DNA from: Pycnopodia helianthoides
Lineage: Eukaryota; Echinodermata; Asteroidea; Forcipulatida; Asteriidae
Direction of reading: 5' to 3'
DNA: 64,000 bases
Assembly: GCA_032158295.1 (NCBI GenBank)
Contig: CM063260.1
Span: forward strand, 7,420,767-7,484,766
Below the pieces are notes generated by a model. That model was not told the origin of the DNA, made no database searches, and saw only the letters and a list, made by a program, of their open reading frames with translations. Every line of letters begins with the position of its first letter. Position 1 is the stretch's first letter. A program made the position numbers and the translations under genes. Of this stretch, positions 38,460 through 52,924 are shown in pieces.

Positions 38460-41400
38460 ACAGTGTGATTTTTTTAATTCAAACGTTGTTGTGGAGACAT
38501 GCCTTTTTATATGTAGTTCTTTATTATGTAACTTAACACTAGATAATTACGTAGGCAGTATTACTTTATTAAGAGGATTTCATCTAGAGGATTGCTTTTA
38601 ATGTTACTCCCTGTAAATCCCAATATAGCATTCCATTCATTTCTGGATTAGTGTCACTAATCACCATAGATGCGCACATCAGATCACCTGACAGGGTACC
38701 AGCATGACACCTGACTTGTGTTTCCCTTCCCCACAATCAGTGTTGATAATGAGACACCAGCCAGCCTGTGCCCCATTATCTGTGACCTGCCGAGGTCACT
38801 TTAGGACCAAGGATAGAGCCCTGGGGTGTTGGCTGTGTCACATGATAAAAGTGTAGATTCTGCCTCCAACTTCAATGTTGTTCGGAGCTGTAACTTAGAG
38901 CCCTCTATATTGTACTAATCAAAGACCACCATCATTATTGGGCAGCCATCTTGTTTTTCATTCAAACCAATATATATATATATTCGTTCAAACCAATATA
39001 ACTAAATTAAATCAAATCATGAAGACTAGAACTGTGTAACCCTGAGACATTTCCAGGACTCTTTGAGAGGAACCCTCTATATTGATTAGCATAACTGGCA
39101 GGCAGGGTTTAACACTTCACATCGGGATTTGTCTTGGGATAAGTATTAAGCATAATCGCAGGCTGATGAGATTGCTGGACTGAGAAGCAAGCCCTGCGGC
39201 ACTTATTTCTAACCATTCTCAGAAGTGGTGTTAATAGTGTCTTATACCCTTAGGGCTGGGTAACAGTCTAATCGCCAATTTGAAGCAAGTATATTGAACC
39301 CTGTGGCATTTGTTCCATGTTTAAAAAAAATAAATTGGTCTCAACCATTATTTTACTGTAATTCAATGTTTGACATTGAGAGTACAGCTTCTCAGGAGGT
39401 AACCCCCCCTTCCCTCCCAATGAATTAAAAATTCAGTCCATGTTCTATATCCGCATTTCCACTCTGCTTTTGTACATACATAGTTAACATTGTCAAAGTC
39501 ACATACATTTTTTTACCCACGGAAAATGTTGTCAATTGCAGATTGCAACGACCCAACACCGACTATGCCATCACATTCCTTGAATTAATTTCTTCCATCA
39601 ATGCAAGAAAATTTTTACGATTGACCCTTAAAATTAGACCAGATTCTATTTTGAATGTGAATTAAGGGTATTGAGTATCTTTCCTGCTTTGTAAAAAATC
39701 CTAGCCAACCTTTGAGGGGTTCAGAGATTTGTAATTGAAGTAAAATATTCTTGCAGACGTCTGGCGGGTGTTGAGTGACGCAGGCTTAGCCCACCTGTTC
39801 TGTAAATGATTTGCTGAAATGTCACAAGGAACAGAAACATTTTTTTTTTCTCTCACTGGCTGTGTTCAAGTTTCAAGTAGTTCTAGGTGGTTTAATGTAA
39901 ATGGACTGTTTTTGCCTGTGAACAAAACAGTTCTCTCAAAGTAGGGAAGACCTTTTTAGGTACCAAAAATGTGTAAATATTTTGTCCAGTTTGCAACTGG
40001 GTTGCAATGTGTTAAGAGTACTCTGCGTGCTCTTGGTATTATTTTGCTCACAGATGGTGATTTTGAATTTCATTGAAACCATATTTTGTATCCAAATATA
40101 AACTAATTCACAAAACATGTCAACTTTGCTTATGATGAGTCATCTTTATCTCCTGTAAATTTTCCACAATGCGTTACTTTGGGTTTCCTGTATTTAATTG
40201 ATTCAATTCTGCTCTGTTTTTAATGGTGAATCATTTTTAATTAAAAAATATACATATGGCTGTCCTTAGAATTGGACAACTTGCAGTGTTACATAGTAAT
40301 GTTTTCTTTAGGTTCTCTTTACCAGTGTGATTGATTTTTTCTAAGTAAAAAAATGATAATAATAATTACATATTACACCAGTTAGGTGTATAACTGAATT
40401 AAATTAAATGTTTAAAAGCAGCAGGTCAAAGTCCCTTTCCATCTCCTTTCGAAGGAGATGAACAAGTAACTTGCAAAACTAGGACATGCCATGGTTTCCC
40501 CGTACATAACAAGCGGCAGCTGTTACATCTTCCAAATTCCCCAACACGATATCAACAAATTGAAGAACAAACCATTCCCCAAGTCACAGCACCAGTCACC
40601 TCAGATTCATTATTGCATTGCCCTTTTTACCCCTCTCTTCAAAACAATTCGCCGATGATGTTCCCCAGACTCTACCCCAGCATTAGGCAAAAACCTGTCC
40701 ACAAATTTCACAACGTACTGGTAGTCTACCGAGGACCAGTCTTCCTTTTCTTTTTAAAGATGAAAGTGCATAGGCCTAAAAGAAGCCCGTCTCAATCTGG
40801 AAGGGTATGTCCAGGGAATTGCTCTAAGAGTCAGACCGGTTGTGGAGGGTTGACCTACTAAAAACTGTCATACCCAGCGGTCAAATTCTGCATTTTGTTT
40901 CGCCGTGGCAACTGTTGCACTTAAGAGAGCTCATTAAAGAGGCAGGGCCTTACTTCTTTTTGTTTGTGTGCATAAGTGGTTAGACAGTGTGCAGGGGATT
41001 GTTAGGGAAAAGTCACTGCACCTTTAAGTGCGTGTCGTCTTGTTTCAAAGTGCATTCGCAGGTTAACAGGGTGAACTTTTTTGAAAGTCAACTTGGGGAA
41101 GTGCATTTCGATCAGCTAACATCTGGAAAACATTGTGAAAATTTTGTTTTTTTATTGCCTCTTTATCATGAAATTACAGATATTAAAATTTTGATATATA
41201 TAAAACAGACCACACTTTATGTGATCCACACTTGATGGATGAAGAGTTAGGATTAGCCTTTTCAAAACTGTTGTTATTACAAATCAAGTTCTTTACTGCA
41301 TCACCATTTCTACAAGTCCCTGGAAAGTATAAAATATTTGTAAATGCAAATATTTATCAACAATTTTTGATCATGGATATCTGCAGGAAATAATCCCTAG

Positions 41401-44400
41401 ATTTAAACTTAAATCTCTCTGAAACGCAACCCAGGTTTCTTTTTTCTTATTTTCCTTATCAAAATTCATAACACTTGCAGAATTATTGACAGATCTGAGC
41501 CATTACTTCCCCAGACTCGGTGGCTCTTTACTTCTGGAAATAAATTCCTGACATTTTAAGTTTCTTCTGAATATCAAGTCCCAGTTGTCTTGTTTCATCT
41601 AAAGATTTTTTTTAAGTCAAGTCCCTGGGGGCCTGACCTGTTTTCAAGAAGTCTTTCCCCACCTTGTCAATTTTCACTTTGGGTGTGAAGATTTTTCTCA
41701 AATGACCTGCCAAGGACAGTTGGGATGGTGTTAGTCTTTCGGTGATGAAGTTTTATCGTTCGTTAGATTGAAGAATTGCAGTCACAAGAGGGGGCTTTCT
41801 TGTTTTTCCAGACTTGACCTATTGAAACAGATCAAAAACTTCATAGTTTATTTGTTTTTACATCTTGCAGTGACACATACTAAATAATAAATTTTGAATG
41901 GGTCATATTGTTTTTATTTCATCAAAGCGATATATAATCCACACAATTGGCAACATCGATAAAGAGGTGCTGGACACATATTCCCGGGAGGCTGTTGACA
42001 TGATTTGCTCCCGAGAATTTGTTTTTCTTTTTTTTCCCTTTTGCTGGAGCTGTTTTTATGGAATACCCATAGGTCTAAATCTCATTGGTCTCCTGTCTCA
42101 GTCATGTCAGTTTGGGGCCAGGTGTAGATGGAAACACGTCAGTGCATGAGCGGCAGTGCCTACCCCTCTAGAGGATGGCTGAATGTGAATTATCAGGGCC
42201 GGGGTTACATTACAGATATCATTATGGGGCTCTATTTTCTCTCTTGAATATGGGGGTTTCGACCGATGCATTGGAATTTTTGGAGTGGAGAGCGGAGAGA
42301 GCCGGTTGAAGTCACCGGTGCATCGACGTCCCAGATGCGGGTTTGTGTTATGCAAATGGATGATACGATCATCAAGGGAGTGTGGAGAGAGATCGGGAAG
42401 ACTTTGATCGTGAACGCCACATAGGTTTACTTTAAAACCCATCTGGAAGCAAACAGAATGCTTCACATTTTCTGTCAAAAATTCACCCGTCTAAAGTTGC
42501 TTCTTTTCCCAAACCATCTTATGAATACATACATGTCTGGATTTGTTATACCCGGTTACTAAATACTAGATTTCCGTTCCAAATGCTCATGGAACCAATT
42601 AGAGTTAAGTAGTTGACGATGGGAAATGATAATGTGGTACTTCTCCTGCGATTTGGTAGTTACTGTGTTATTATTATTTCGGGATGTACTTGCGGAATTT
42701 TGGTTGTCGGTGGAAAGAAAGTACTTTTGCCCGCTAGCAGTGCCAAAATCTCCTACGCACTGGGCCTGGAACCCCCTTGAGGGATTTAAGGCTGGCCCAC
42801 CAGCCTCAATGGCCGTTGGTTCTCGGCCGGTAATGGGAGCCCACGACCAAATATTGTCGCTTTTATGGTATTGCTGAGCTGCACCAAGGAAATTCTATCC
42901 CCTACCACCACGGATTGAACTTGCCTGAGAGTCCCAATCGCCTTCTTTTCTTCCTGGTTTTTTTGCGGAGCGAAGAAGGGGAACAATGGAAGCTAGCTAC
43001 TAATGGACAGAAGGCAACAAAGCGCGTCGGCTGGAGGGTAGCCAGGCCGGGCTCGGATTTCATACCGAGAATGTAAATCGAGCCAGCCCCTGTTTGCTCC
43101 GAGCTCCAGCAGAACAATGGGCCGAATGAAAATAGTTCCTGTTGGCATTGTGTTGCAAGGTAGTGCGCGAGGGGTCGTGAGCAGAGAACCGGTTTGGTAA
43201 ACTCCATGGTTCAGCATAAGTTGGGGAGGACAGGGGTGTCTGGTTACCAGTCCCCTTTGAGAGTAAGATCTTGTATGATTCAGACTGGGATCCCGCGTCT
43301 CCACAATGGATCCAGCTTGATCGAGTGGTTTTCGAGGAGTCACTCCAGAATGCCATGGAGAAAGAGAGTGGAGAAAACAGCCACCAAGGAGAAGAAGAAA
43401 AAACGTCAGGTAGTGATGATGAACATCAATTCATGACTAAGACTCAAGGATGGGCATCATTGCATGAACATTCGGCCAATTGAGCCGTCCAATCATACTT
43501 GAGATCTGATTGGGTAACCGGAACCCAGCATTGTGGGGACTGGAAAACTGCTTGGTGTTGCAATCACATCGTGGTCTGAATATAGAAAGCACAATGCCCA
43601 GTAATTTGTCAGAGCCAGCCCCGATCTCCGAGGTCTTAGTAATTGCATGCCTGTCACCTCCCGGGGAAGGCCGCTGTTGAATAAGAGGGGAGACTTTTAG
43701 GGGTAGACCTGCTCAAAACAACCCACCGTCTTTTAGGCAATTGATTTGTAACCTGAGAACTAGCCAGCAGACAAATTTACAAGCCAGCGAAAAAACTGAA
43801 CAAATTGAAAATAAGTTCCGACGGCAAAACAATTACAATTTTGCGATTTTGAGCCTAAATGTTTTTGAACTTACAGGGCTTGATTTCCCAAAGGCCTCCG
43901 GAAGTCATGAGTTGCTTCATTTTTCTATAAACGGGGAGCATTAAATTATATAAAATCTACAAGTAGGCCTTAAAAGGCATGTTAAAAGCCTTGTTTGTTA
44001 TTCTAGTGACGTGTGTCATATCAAATAGATTTAAACAGGGCTACCCGTGGGATACCACAGTTGTGAGACTTGAAAAGGGCTGCTTTTTTGGTGTTGGTCA
44101 ACTTGCAGCAATTACATCAACACTGACTCCTTATCAGAATTAGGAACCACTTCAAGAAGCATACAGTTTGAATTGCCATCTTCAACCTTTATTGAGATGA
44201 GCGGCAAAACACAATCAATACGTAATTGTTTTTATACCTGCAAGCTACATTTTTTATAATAAATTATATGTGTTATTGTATATTTGGGTAATGAAACCAT
44301 GGATGCCTCATAAGTGTACTAAATCACTGTAGCTCACAAGCCTGAGGAAACCTGTAAACAAGGGGTGCTTTTCTATGTGAACCAGAAACACCAGGATTTA

Positions 44401-47400
44401 ACCCCTACTCTTCAACAATAAGTGTTTTGGGTTTTTTTTTTTTATGTGCACTACCAATCCTAGTACACAGGACCTACAGCTTAATGTGACATCCAAAGGT
44501 ATATATTTTTACTTGAGGAAAAGACATTGTTTGCTGCTGTAAATTTGTGTCAGTGATGGGCTAGGAGTTTTTTTTGTAAACATTAAACAACTTAGAAGAG
44601 AAGGTATGGTAAGCTACAATGATTTTTGAAATGTTTATCATTCCTAAAGTATGTGGCTCAGAATGAGAATGGAACACAAAACCCTCGGAAATGTTTGATA
44701 ATTTTGTTGCGGTTTCAGCAAGAAAGGAAAACAAATGGTTGGATTTCAAGCTGGGAATTCAGGAGAGTTTGTAACTAAAAAAATTCAAATTAGAAGTGAA
44801 TACAAATCTTGACCAATGGGAACCGATTATTTTCCTTTTTTTAATGAGAGAGAGATCAGGAAAAGGGGGTTATTTATGCTTTTGCCTTCATTCAAAACTT
44901 GAGAGTACTTTTCTCAAAATTCAAATGAAAAGGAATTTCCTGAGAGCATCTTATACAAATATTTCTCAAGAGGAAATTGATGCTGCCGAAAGTCTTACAC
45001 TGAGAAAATTTGAAAGTAAAATGTGACATCTCTTGTCTCAAGGGAACCTGTATTGACATTCATTTTTAATGAATATATTCATAAGAAACATCAACTTTTT
45101 CAAAAGGTTTGAAAATCTTGAAAGAACAAAGCAAAAAACTGGTAAGAATACTTAATTCCAACTGTCTAGCAATTGTATTCAGTAGCGAGGGCGGAAAAAC
45201 TAAATTTTAAATTCACGAAAGAAAGTTTAGTAACTGAACACTAATTCGAAAAGGAAAACAGACATCCTTTGGCTTATTATTATAATCAGGATTCGTTATT
45301 CACAAAAGCCTGTCGTAGTCGGCACTCTACCAATCAAAACACTTGAGCAAGTCTCCTCAGCCTGTGAAAATATCACGTTACCTAAATTTGTAGGAATACT
45401 CAAGATTGAGTTGTGAGATAACTCTGTCTGTGCCCCCTCATTGTAAATGCAGCCCACCCAACCAGACATTTACCCCCTCCAAAATTATCCCATCTTAAAT
45501 ATTTATAGTTTCCTTTTTTTCTTCTTGGTCAGATGATAGCGGGAACCGAAGACGTTTCCAACAATCCAGCGCAACTCAACCGTGAACCGTATTTCAAAAC
45601 AGAAAAACGAAATCACAATTCTGAGTCATGTATATATGAATATTCATCAGGCGGTGAAATTAAGAAGGCAGTACCCCCCTCTCCAATTCTAATCATTGCG
45701 CCGCCTCATTCAGATCAAGCCATCCGTGAGCTTCGTTTTGACACAAACCGCCATCGAAATCTCATGTTCTGACTCATGCGTTAGATTTGCAGCTTGAATA
45801 TTCATAAACGGCTTGAAATTAAAATAACAATGCCCCCCTAACTGGTGTCACCCTTGCTCAAACATGCCCCCCATAAGCCCGACGCAAATCATGCCTGGCC
45901 TAAGTCACGAACGCCCCCCTCTCATTTCCTCGCCTGTCCCCCATCCCATTCTCATCACAGCACCCTCTGTCCCATCCTCGGTGTTCCCTTTCTTTTGTGG
46001 TGTCAAGTTGCGCTATGGGCCTCAGCCGAGTTGGTCACCGACCCCGCCGTGTCCAACACTGATAGGGTTTAATTATACATTTAATATTTTTGAACGATAC
46101 ACGCTTGTTTTGCGACGGGGCACCACACTGTGAGTCAATGTTTGCCCAAGTCATTGTGTGCCGCTGTTTCACCCGTTATATCTCCGTCTGCAGTGCTGCC
46201 TCTTTCAATTAGGTTGAGATACGTTATCAGTAATCTTGGTAATGTAACGCATAGGATCAGTAACGACATTACTCAAATGAGTGATACAGAATCTTGTGTA
46301 TGTAACGAGATCTAGCTCAGGTTTTTTTTTATTATTGCCTTATGAGATACATTCAGTGTCATGGCAATTTGAATGTGCTGAGGATCGGACCCTAAATTTC
46401 AAACTCGTGCTTTGTTTATCTCACACAAACTTTCTGTTATCTCTCTCTCTTCTTGTGTTCTAGCGTGAAAACTTTTTTATTTTATTTCGCTAAGAGGATT
46501 TGTTTTACTCCGAAGGGGAGAATGGAGGCTCTAGTGGAGAACGGCCTGGCTCTTGCATGTTATGTGAATGGATGATCACTATTGTACACTGCGTCAGGGA
46601 ATCTGACCTGTAAATTCTGAGGATTTTCCATTCAGATTGTGATGCCAAATCCTCCTTTCTTTTCTTCCATATTATCTTGAAATAATTGTGAAGGACTTGC
46701 AAGAGAAGAGCATAATCAAATGTCATAGAATCTTCTTTAATAATATTTAAAAATTTTACCGAAAACTTTGTATAACAAATTTCACTGACGAAAACCTATA
46801 CAGAGAGCCAGTATACATTACATATCTTTTTGGCTGGCAACCATTCTCTGCTTAGAAAATGTTTTTGTGTTAAGCTAATGTAGTGCTTCTAAGCTGAAAT
46901 TGGCAGAGCCGGCGTAGAACTTTGAGCCGATCCCCATGTTAGTGGTGAATGGTGATCAGCATAGTAAGACACTCTTTTAGATTTGATTCATGAAATGGGA
47001 CTACCCTTCTCATAGCCCCCTTTAAAAATTTTTTAATACCCATGCTTAATTTAAGACCTTGATTTAAGTGTCCAAGTTTACTCCCGTTCTTCCTGTGACA
47101 AAGTGTACATTTGGTCATTAACCCAACACCAACGATTCCGCACAAAAATCCAACAGGCTTTCCCCGTTAATTTGCATTGAATTGATACACCCCAAATTTA
47201 ATTTATCTCCTTTGAGGTGTAGAATTACAACACTGACATCTTCCTCAAGTGGGCATTAAATCAGTGCAAACACCGATTACAAAGAAGAAATTCTCTGGTC
47301 CCCCTTTTTCAAAGATTTTTTTCCCTCTCTCTCCCCGTTTCCAAATTGACTCGGCAGTATTTACATGAAGGGTGTTCTTGCGGTCATGTTATACAGGCAG

Positions 47401-50400
47401 AATAAAATTACAAGATTCTGCAACGGATATATGATACCGGTACAGTGCCCCCTGCAGTCGAAGTCCTGCGTTAAAAATTACATTACCTACAATTACCGAA
47501 AAATCATGGGGTACTATCTATATGGAGGATTTTTTTTGTGGTTCAGTTAGTACTGGACAACTGGCAGTTGGTGGGTTTTGACAATACACACAAGTTGATT
47601 GTAAGTCATGGCATTGTGTATACAAGTCTCCTTAACTGTGTTTTGGAAAGAGGCTTTGCAGAGAAGTCGCTAAAGCGCCCTCAGACTGTGGTGTGAAGAA
47701 GCCTTCCAGCGTGAAGAAGCTTGCAGCGTGACCACATTGCTGGAATTAAGGATGATTATGATGAGAATTAAAAAAAACTTCCCTTAAACCCTACACAGAC
47801 ATTTGTTTGTCTGCCCACTTGTTACTCGCCTGACTTCAAATTACTGTTTTTCTTACCCCCTCGATTCCGTTTGGTCACCCTCTATTGTCCCGTTGTCCCC
47901 GCCTTTAAGAAAGCCGGCATGTCCCCCTTTGTCTGACAGATTTGTCGAACATGGCTTAAGCCAGCTCAGAAGATGTTGTGCCCATTGTTGTGCAGGTTAG
48001 CGGAAAAGGACATGATGTATTCATGGTTAATAATAAACAGACGGTTAAGAATGACAAGATAATGGTGGATCTAAGGAGTAACCATCTGAGAGGTTTCTGT
48101 AATCCGTCTCTGTCTCCTGTGGAAGCTGCTTCAGCCCAGTTTTATTTCAAAATTGCCAGCTCAGTCTATGATCTATGTACTCAAGTGATTTGGAACTTAA
48201 CCATTAACAGGGTTTGATGATTAAAAATGTATTCTTTGAAATTGGTGAAAAAAACTTATAAGGAAAGATGTGTAACAACATAGAGAAAGGTAACAACTAC
48301 TCTTCAAGACTGTGTGACAGTCATAAATCTGAATGCCAAATTTGGTAGATGGTTTGTGTCACTACAAAGACAACTTTGCTTTGAGTCTAGTAAAAGTTAT
48401 GTAGGCCTATAAATAGTATTCTGTGGATCTGTATGAGACACTCTAAAATGAAAATAAGGGTTACTGTTGGCCTGGATTTTCATGTCTAAAAAGGTAGTGC
48501 ACCTTTCTTGAGTAGAAATATCTTCATTTTGAAAGATTGTGACCTGATTTTCATCAAAGTTAAACCTGGCCAGATTCTGTAGTCTTAATATACATGTATA
48601 TGACAACTTCTACACAGGTTTAACTGTGTCAACCATTTTATCCAGGTACAAAAGCTTGGTCGATTGTTACATAAGCATCCAACGAAGGCCGGATTACAAA
48701 TCTTTTCGCTATGTCTGCTTCAGACTCTTTAAGTGCGTCACCCCCAAGCAAGTCACATGATAAGCTCCACCCACTGTTAGTCTCATAGCACTGATCCCTG
48801 GAAAAATGCCCAAAAACCAACCTTCAAAGAGGCTTCCGTCACCTGGTAGTCAATCTATGTCTTTTTCTCCCCCTCTCTCCTGCTCTAGCCGGTTAGGCAG
48901 AAGATTAGAGATGTACCTTGTTTGTTCGTTAAGATGTACCTTCATTGTTCCTCCAGATGTGGCCATTGTTCCCCTCCCATTGTGGGCTCAGTGGATTTAT
49001 CCCTGTGCCTGGAGCACAGATTATGCCCCCTTTTCACTTTTCCAATCTCATGAAATATGCATGGAGGTTCTCTTATGAGTCTTAACTATTTTGAGGTGGT
49101 GGTTTGAGGTTTGGGGGTATTGGACATTTCAGACCAGGGGGCTGCCTGATTGATGGGTGTTGGTCTAGATTTGATATGTTGTTACTTCATGGAGGTATGG
49201 ACAATTTCCATTGCACAGAAATCGTACCAAGTCCCAATTTTTTTTTCCTGCCATGGGGAATAGCTTTCACACTTCTTCTTGTATTTTTGTAAAGTAAAGG
49301 TGTTTTAGCTTCTCAAAGTAAAAATGGCTAGGGTTTTGTGATATGTTTATTTTTATGGGGAAGTATAAAAGGGCCAGTCGCTGTACGGATCTGTGCAGAA
49401 ATGAAAGTGTTCACTTTTGTGGTTGAAAAATGTTTGTAGAAAATTATCTAATTCTGTTATGAAACATTTAAAATGCATCAGTCAAAACTATTTCATGACT
49501 TGCTTGTATTTCTTTGAAGGACACAAATGTCACATTAAGTTTTGATTCATTTTCAAGCATTGGTGAAAGGACTGTGCTATCTTCTTGGTTATTGTTGCTC
49601 CAACAAAAGTACACTCAAACAAAATCTCAGGATTGTGATCGAAATATTAAACAAAACTGAAAACCAAATTAGTATTCCAATGCAATACTGTAAAGTGGTT
49701 TTTCCACCCACATTTTTAAGCTTTGAAAAGTGGTTTCAGGGATGGTTTTAATGATGGTACTAAGCATTGCGAGATAAATGGCTTCTTGCCGGTGATGAGT
49801 CAGTTCTGAAGTGTTCATTCTCGTAGGTGTGTCCATCAAGTTCTTGGTGCTGCGTGACTAACCACCCAATCCCTAAAAGTGCAGCATCAAAAAGCCAACC
49901 CCCCCCCCCTTCAAGAATGTTCCCAACCCAATCACCTTCTTAAGTTTCCACCTCTTCAAGTTTTGTCATCCTCCAATCAAAAACAAAAAAATCGGACATG
50001 GTTTTCTGGAGAAGTATTATAGCACTCAGTGATGCACGGTTAGAAACCCACGGTTGTGTCAACGCAAGTCTTGTTTTGAGTACTCATGGTAAATTTAACT
50101 TTAGGATGAGTCGGTGGAAGAAGAAAGAGCTTGAGGAACAAAAGTGGCTCGGCCGGGTCCTTGGAGAGGCTTTCTGGTTGGAATGTATTGGATTGTGATA
50201 CTCATACATGATGAGAAAACAAATGTCCGGACAAAGAGTTTCCAACCCCACGCAAACTTGGTCTTGCGTCAGATCCTAAGAATCAACAGTCCACACTCAG
50301 GCAGAGCGGATGTCTGCCACTGCCGCAACCTCTAAGCAAGTCTTCGTCATAACCTGATTATCCCACCTCTGTATTCATTGCGGGGCTTCTTGAGTTTGCT

Positions 50401-51460
50401 TGGCACATTTTCTTTTTTTGGCGTGGGGAAGAAGGACTTTATTTACCGGATATTGGTTGTAATTCACAATAATGATCCTTTCAGCTCTTTAGCAACTCTG
50501 CTGGCTGTTAGGCTTGTAACTGTCTCACGGTGACAATTGTTAAGTTGTTGCTACTTTGGATTTCAGAGAAAAATGTAGATACAAAGAAAAGAGCAGCTAA
50601 GGAGAAAAGCAGCCTGTCTCTAATTTGAATATATTACCTTCCAGTCTCACTTTAACTGTTAAGATTTAAAGAAGAAGAGTCCATAATGGAGGGTTTAACT
50701 AGAGCAATGATGGGAAAAGAAGAGGAACATAACTTCTGGATATGGAAATAGTGCCAAACTTACCTACAAAAAATCTTTTGGAAGTGTCAACAAAATCGAG
50801 AGTTTGATGCATCTTGTCAGTGAAGCCCCTCGTAAAAAATGCATTTATTCACTCAAAGTCTTTAGGTAGGTGTATGAATTTCCATATCCGCCACAACACA
50901 TGTCAAATATCATTTTTGCCTCACTGACACAGAGATGTAGTGTAGAAGATGATTCTACCTCCCCCCCCCAAACCACCCCTGGAAAAAATATCTGATCGAA
51001 AATAAAGAAGGGTGGCTGAACGCAAACTGACCGAAAGTGAACCCTCTGCTGATGGGTTAAACCCCTTCTTTAGATTTTCCCATGGAAAGAAAATCGGCTG
51101 AGGAAAAAAAAAAAAAAAAAAAACAGTTCTTTAAATCATATTTTTTTTCATCTGTGAATTTTTTATTCCTGATTGTGTTATCTTTCAGTTGTAATTTTTC
51201 CAAGTAAACATTCCCCAAAGGCTGATGAAAGTGAATATTTTCCTTCAAAGTTAACAGAACTGCCAACTGTTACTGGATGCAGAATTTAATCAGCAATCGC
51301 CTACACCCAAAATGTGTCGTCAAATGAAGTTAAATTTTGCTGTTTATTGGACAAATATATTAAATTTTTGATGAAAGACCGCCTCGAAAAGAGCTGTCCA
51401 CAATGAAAATGCCCAAAACGAAAAGACAACATTTGTAACAGTGAGGATTCAACAGATAGA
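38460..51460. other. No recognisable gene; largely unique-looking intronic sequence
   Basis: Thirteen kilobases without an identified repeat family. A weak candidate exon at 43284-43409 is discussed in the findings. ATGAATATTCAT at 45636-45647 is a palindromic POU-like word. Poly-C runs occur near 49901 and 50962. Confidence 0.45.
51104..51123 (+). repeat. Poly-A run, 20 bp
   Basis: Uninterrupted A run with no AATAAA at a suitable distance upstream. Confidence 0.9.
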
Positions 51461-51469
51461 TATTTGGTT

Positions 51470-51770
51470 TGCGGTAACACTATGTGTGTAAATATCTACT
51501 TTGCTGTGTAGATTTTTGTTCTTTAGAGAACTTGTCTTGCTATTTATTCTACTACCGCGGAGTAGATTTTCTTCTCAGTTCTGAAAAGAACTGTCCTGCT
51601 TATAAACTACTACCTGGGCGGGAGGTAGGAAATCGGCCTGGACTACTACTTTAGCTTTATGGATCGGGGGACTTCTCGTAATTAACTGCACTGCCGCGGA
51701 GTGAGTTCTTTTTGGTCTCAACGTTTCGACTAGCTTGCTCTAGTCATCGTCAGGAGACAGATGTTTAGGA
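51470..51770. mobile_element. Hairpin-rich dispersed element with a hammerhead-like motif
   Basis: Serial short perfect hairpins: ATCTAC/GTAGAT (51494-51513), GTTCT-TTAG-AGAAC (51518-51531), TCTACT/AGTAGA around CCGCGG (51548-51566), AGTTCT-GAAA-AGAACT (51577-51592), and a 6 bp stem with 6 nt loop (51728-51745). On the minus strand that last stem is preceded by CTGACGA and followed by GAAA, like a hammerhead ribozyme core. I recall this sequence as a common dispersed element in echinoderms. It has no coding capacity. A degraded second copy lies 1.4 kb downstream. Element class is unknown. Confidence 0.6.
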
Positions 51771-51806
51771 AACACCTTTTTCTGAGAAACTAACAACCAG
51801 TCGTCT

Positions 51807-51843
51807 CCCCCCCCCCAAAAAAAAAAAAGAAAAAAAAAAAGAA
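51807..51843 (+). repeat. C8 then A-rich run
   Basis: CCCCCCCC followed by two A runs separated by G, just downstream of the hairpin-rich element. This may be that element's tail. Confidence 0.8.
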
Positions 51844-52924
51844 GACCTCAATTTCAGTAGTCAATCTACCTGGGCTGTCATTCAAGAAATAAAATAGTAA
51901 TTCATAAAATTTCATCACATTTGTGGAAGGAGAGAAAGAGAGAGCTCATCCACATCGGGCATCGGGAAAATTACCCGGTAAAAAATTAAAGGCTGTTGGC
52001 CTTGCATTAGGGTTTATGTACTTTATTCACAACTCATGCATTAAACACAAGGTTGTAAGAGTAATTTAGGAACAAGAAAGGAGCAGTTTAGTGTGCAATG
52101 ATTTTCTGACTAAGTCACTCATTGTGGGAAGATGAGTGTGTGAGAGAAATTTCCAAACAAGCATTTGACAAATATTATTTACAGTTGTCCATTTCAAGCT
52201 GAGTTGGATACCCTCTAGGAGGAAGGGATGGGAGTACTTTAACGCAAGTCCTTCCAGTATTTTGACTTGGACTTTGGCAAAATAATTCTTCAATTGTCGG
52301 ATAGGAGATGAGTCTCCCCTTCCCCAATTCTGGTTCAGAAAATACTCTCAGTAATTTGTCTCTGCAGAAATGGTTCACCAGCCAAACTGCACCTTGGAAT
52401 GTACCACATTTTCCGTTCCAAATTGTCTGCACCTCAAAAAGGCTTCTTGAAATGTCAGCCAGGTCTTTGGTCAACTGCATTGAATTTGGCATACGTCATC
52501 AGGGCTTGAAATTTACGCTGGACCGCAGGCCCGCGGCCAGTGATTTCAGCCAGTGATTTCAAACAAGCTCTCTTGGTCTTCTCGTTTTCAATTGAATAAT
52601 AAATTTGTTTGCCACGAGGTGCATCATTTTGTTGTGTGAACTTGAGGTCCTTTGCACTAAAACTCATCTACTTACTACTTCCCCTTAATGATAACTCTTA
52701 GTGCTGTTCAAATAAATCAGTTTATATTAGTTACCCTGTGTGTATAATTGGTTTCTCATTTTAATTCTGGTCTTGTAAAAAAAGACTGCTGGTGCATTTA
52801 ACATTTTGAGCTACAAACACTGCAGTGTTATGGATTTGAGCCCTTGTCTCAAAGGGTCAGCTTTCATGCATGTAGGCTTCTTTACCAGAGAGCAATTCCT
52901 TTAGAATTATAAGGCAATGTGATT

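Noticed and set aside
42107..42478. 123-codon open frame on the minus strand
   Set aside because: Unrecognisable, and overlaps another unrecognisable frame on the same strand.
51104..51123. Poly-A run as a gene or retrocopy end
   Set aside because: No AATAAA or processed-gene sequence precedes it.
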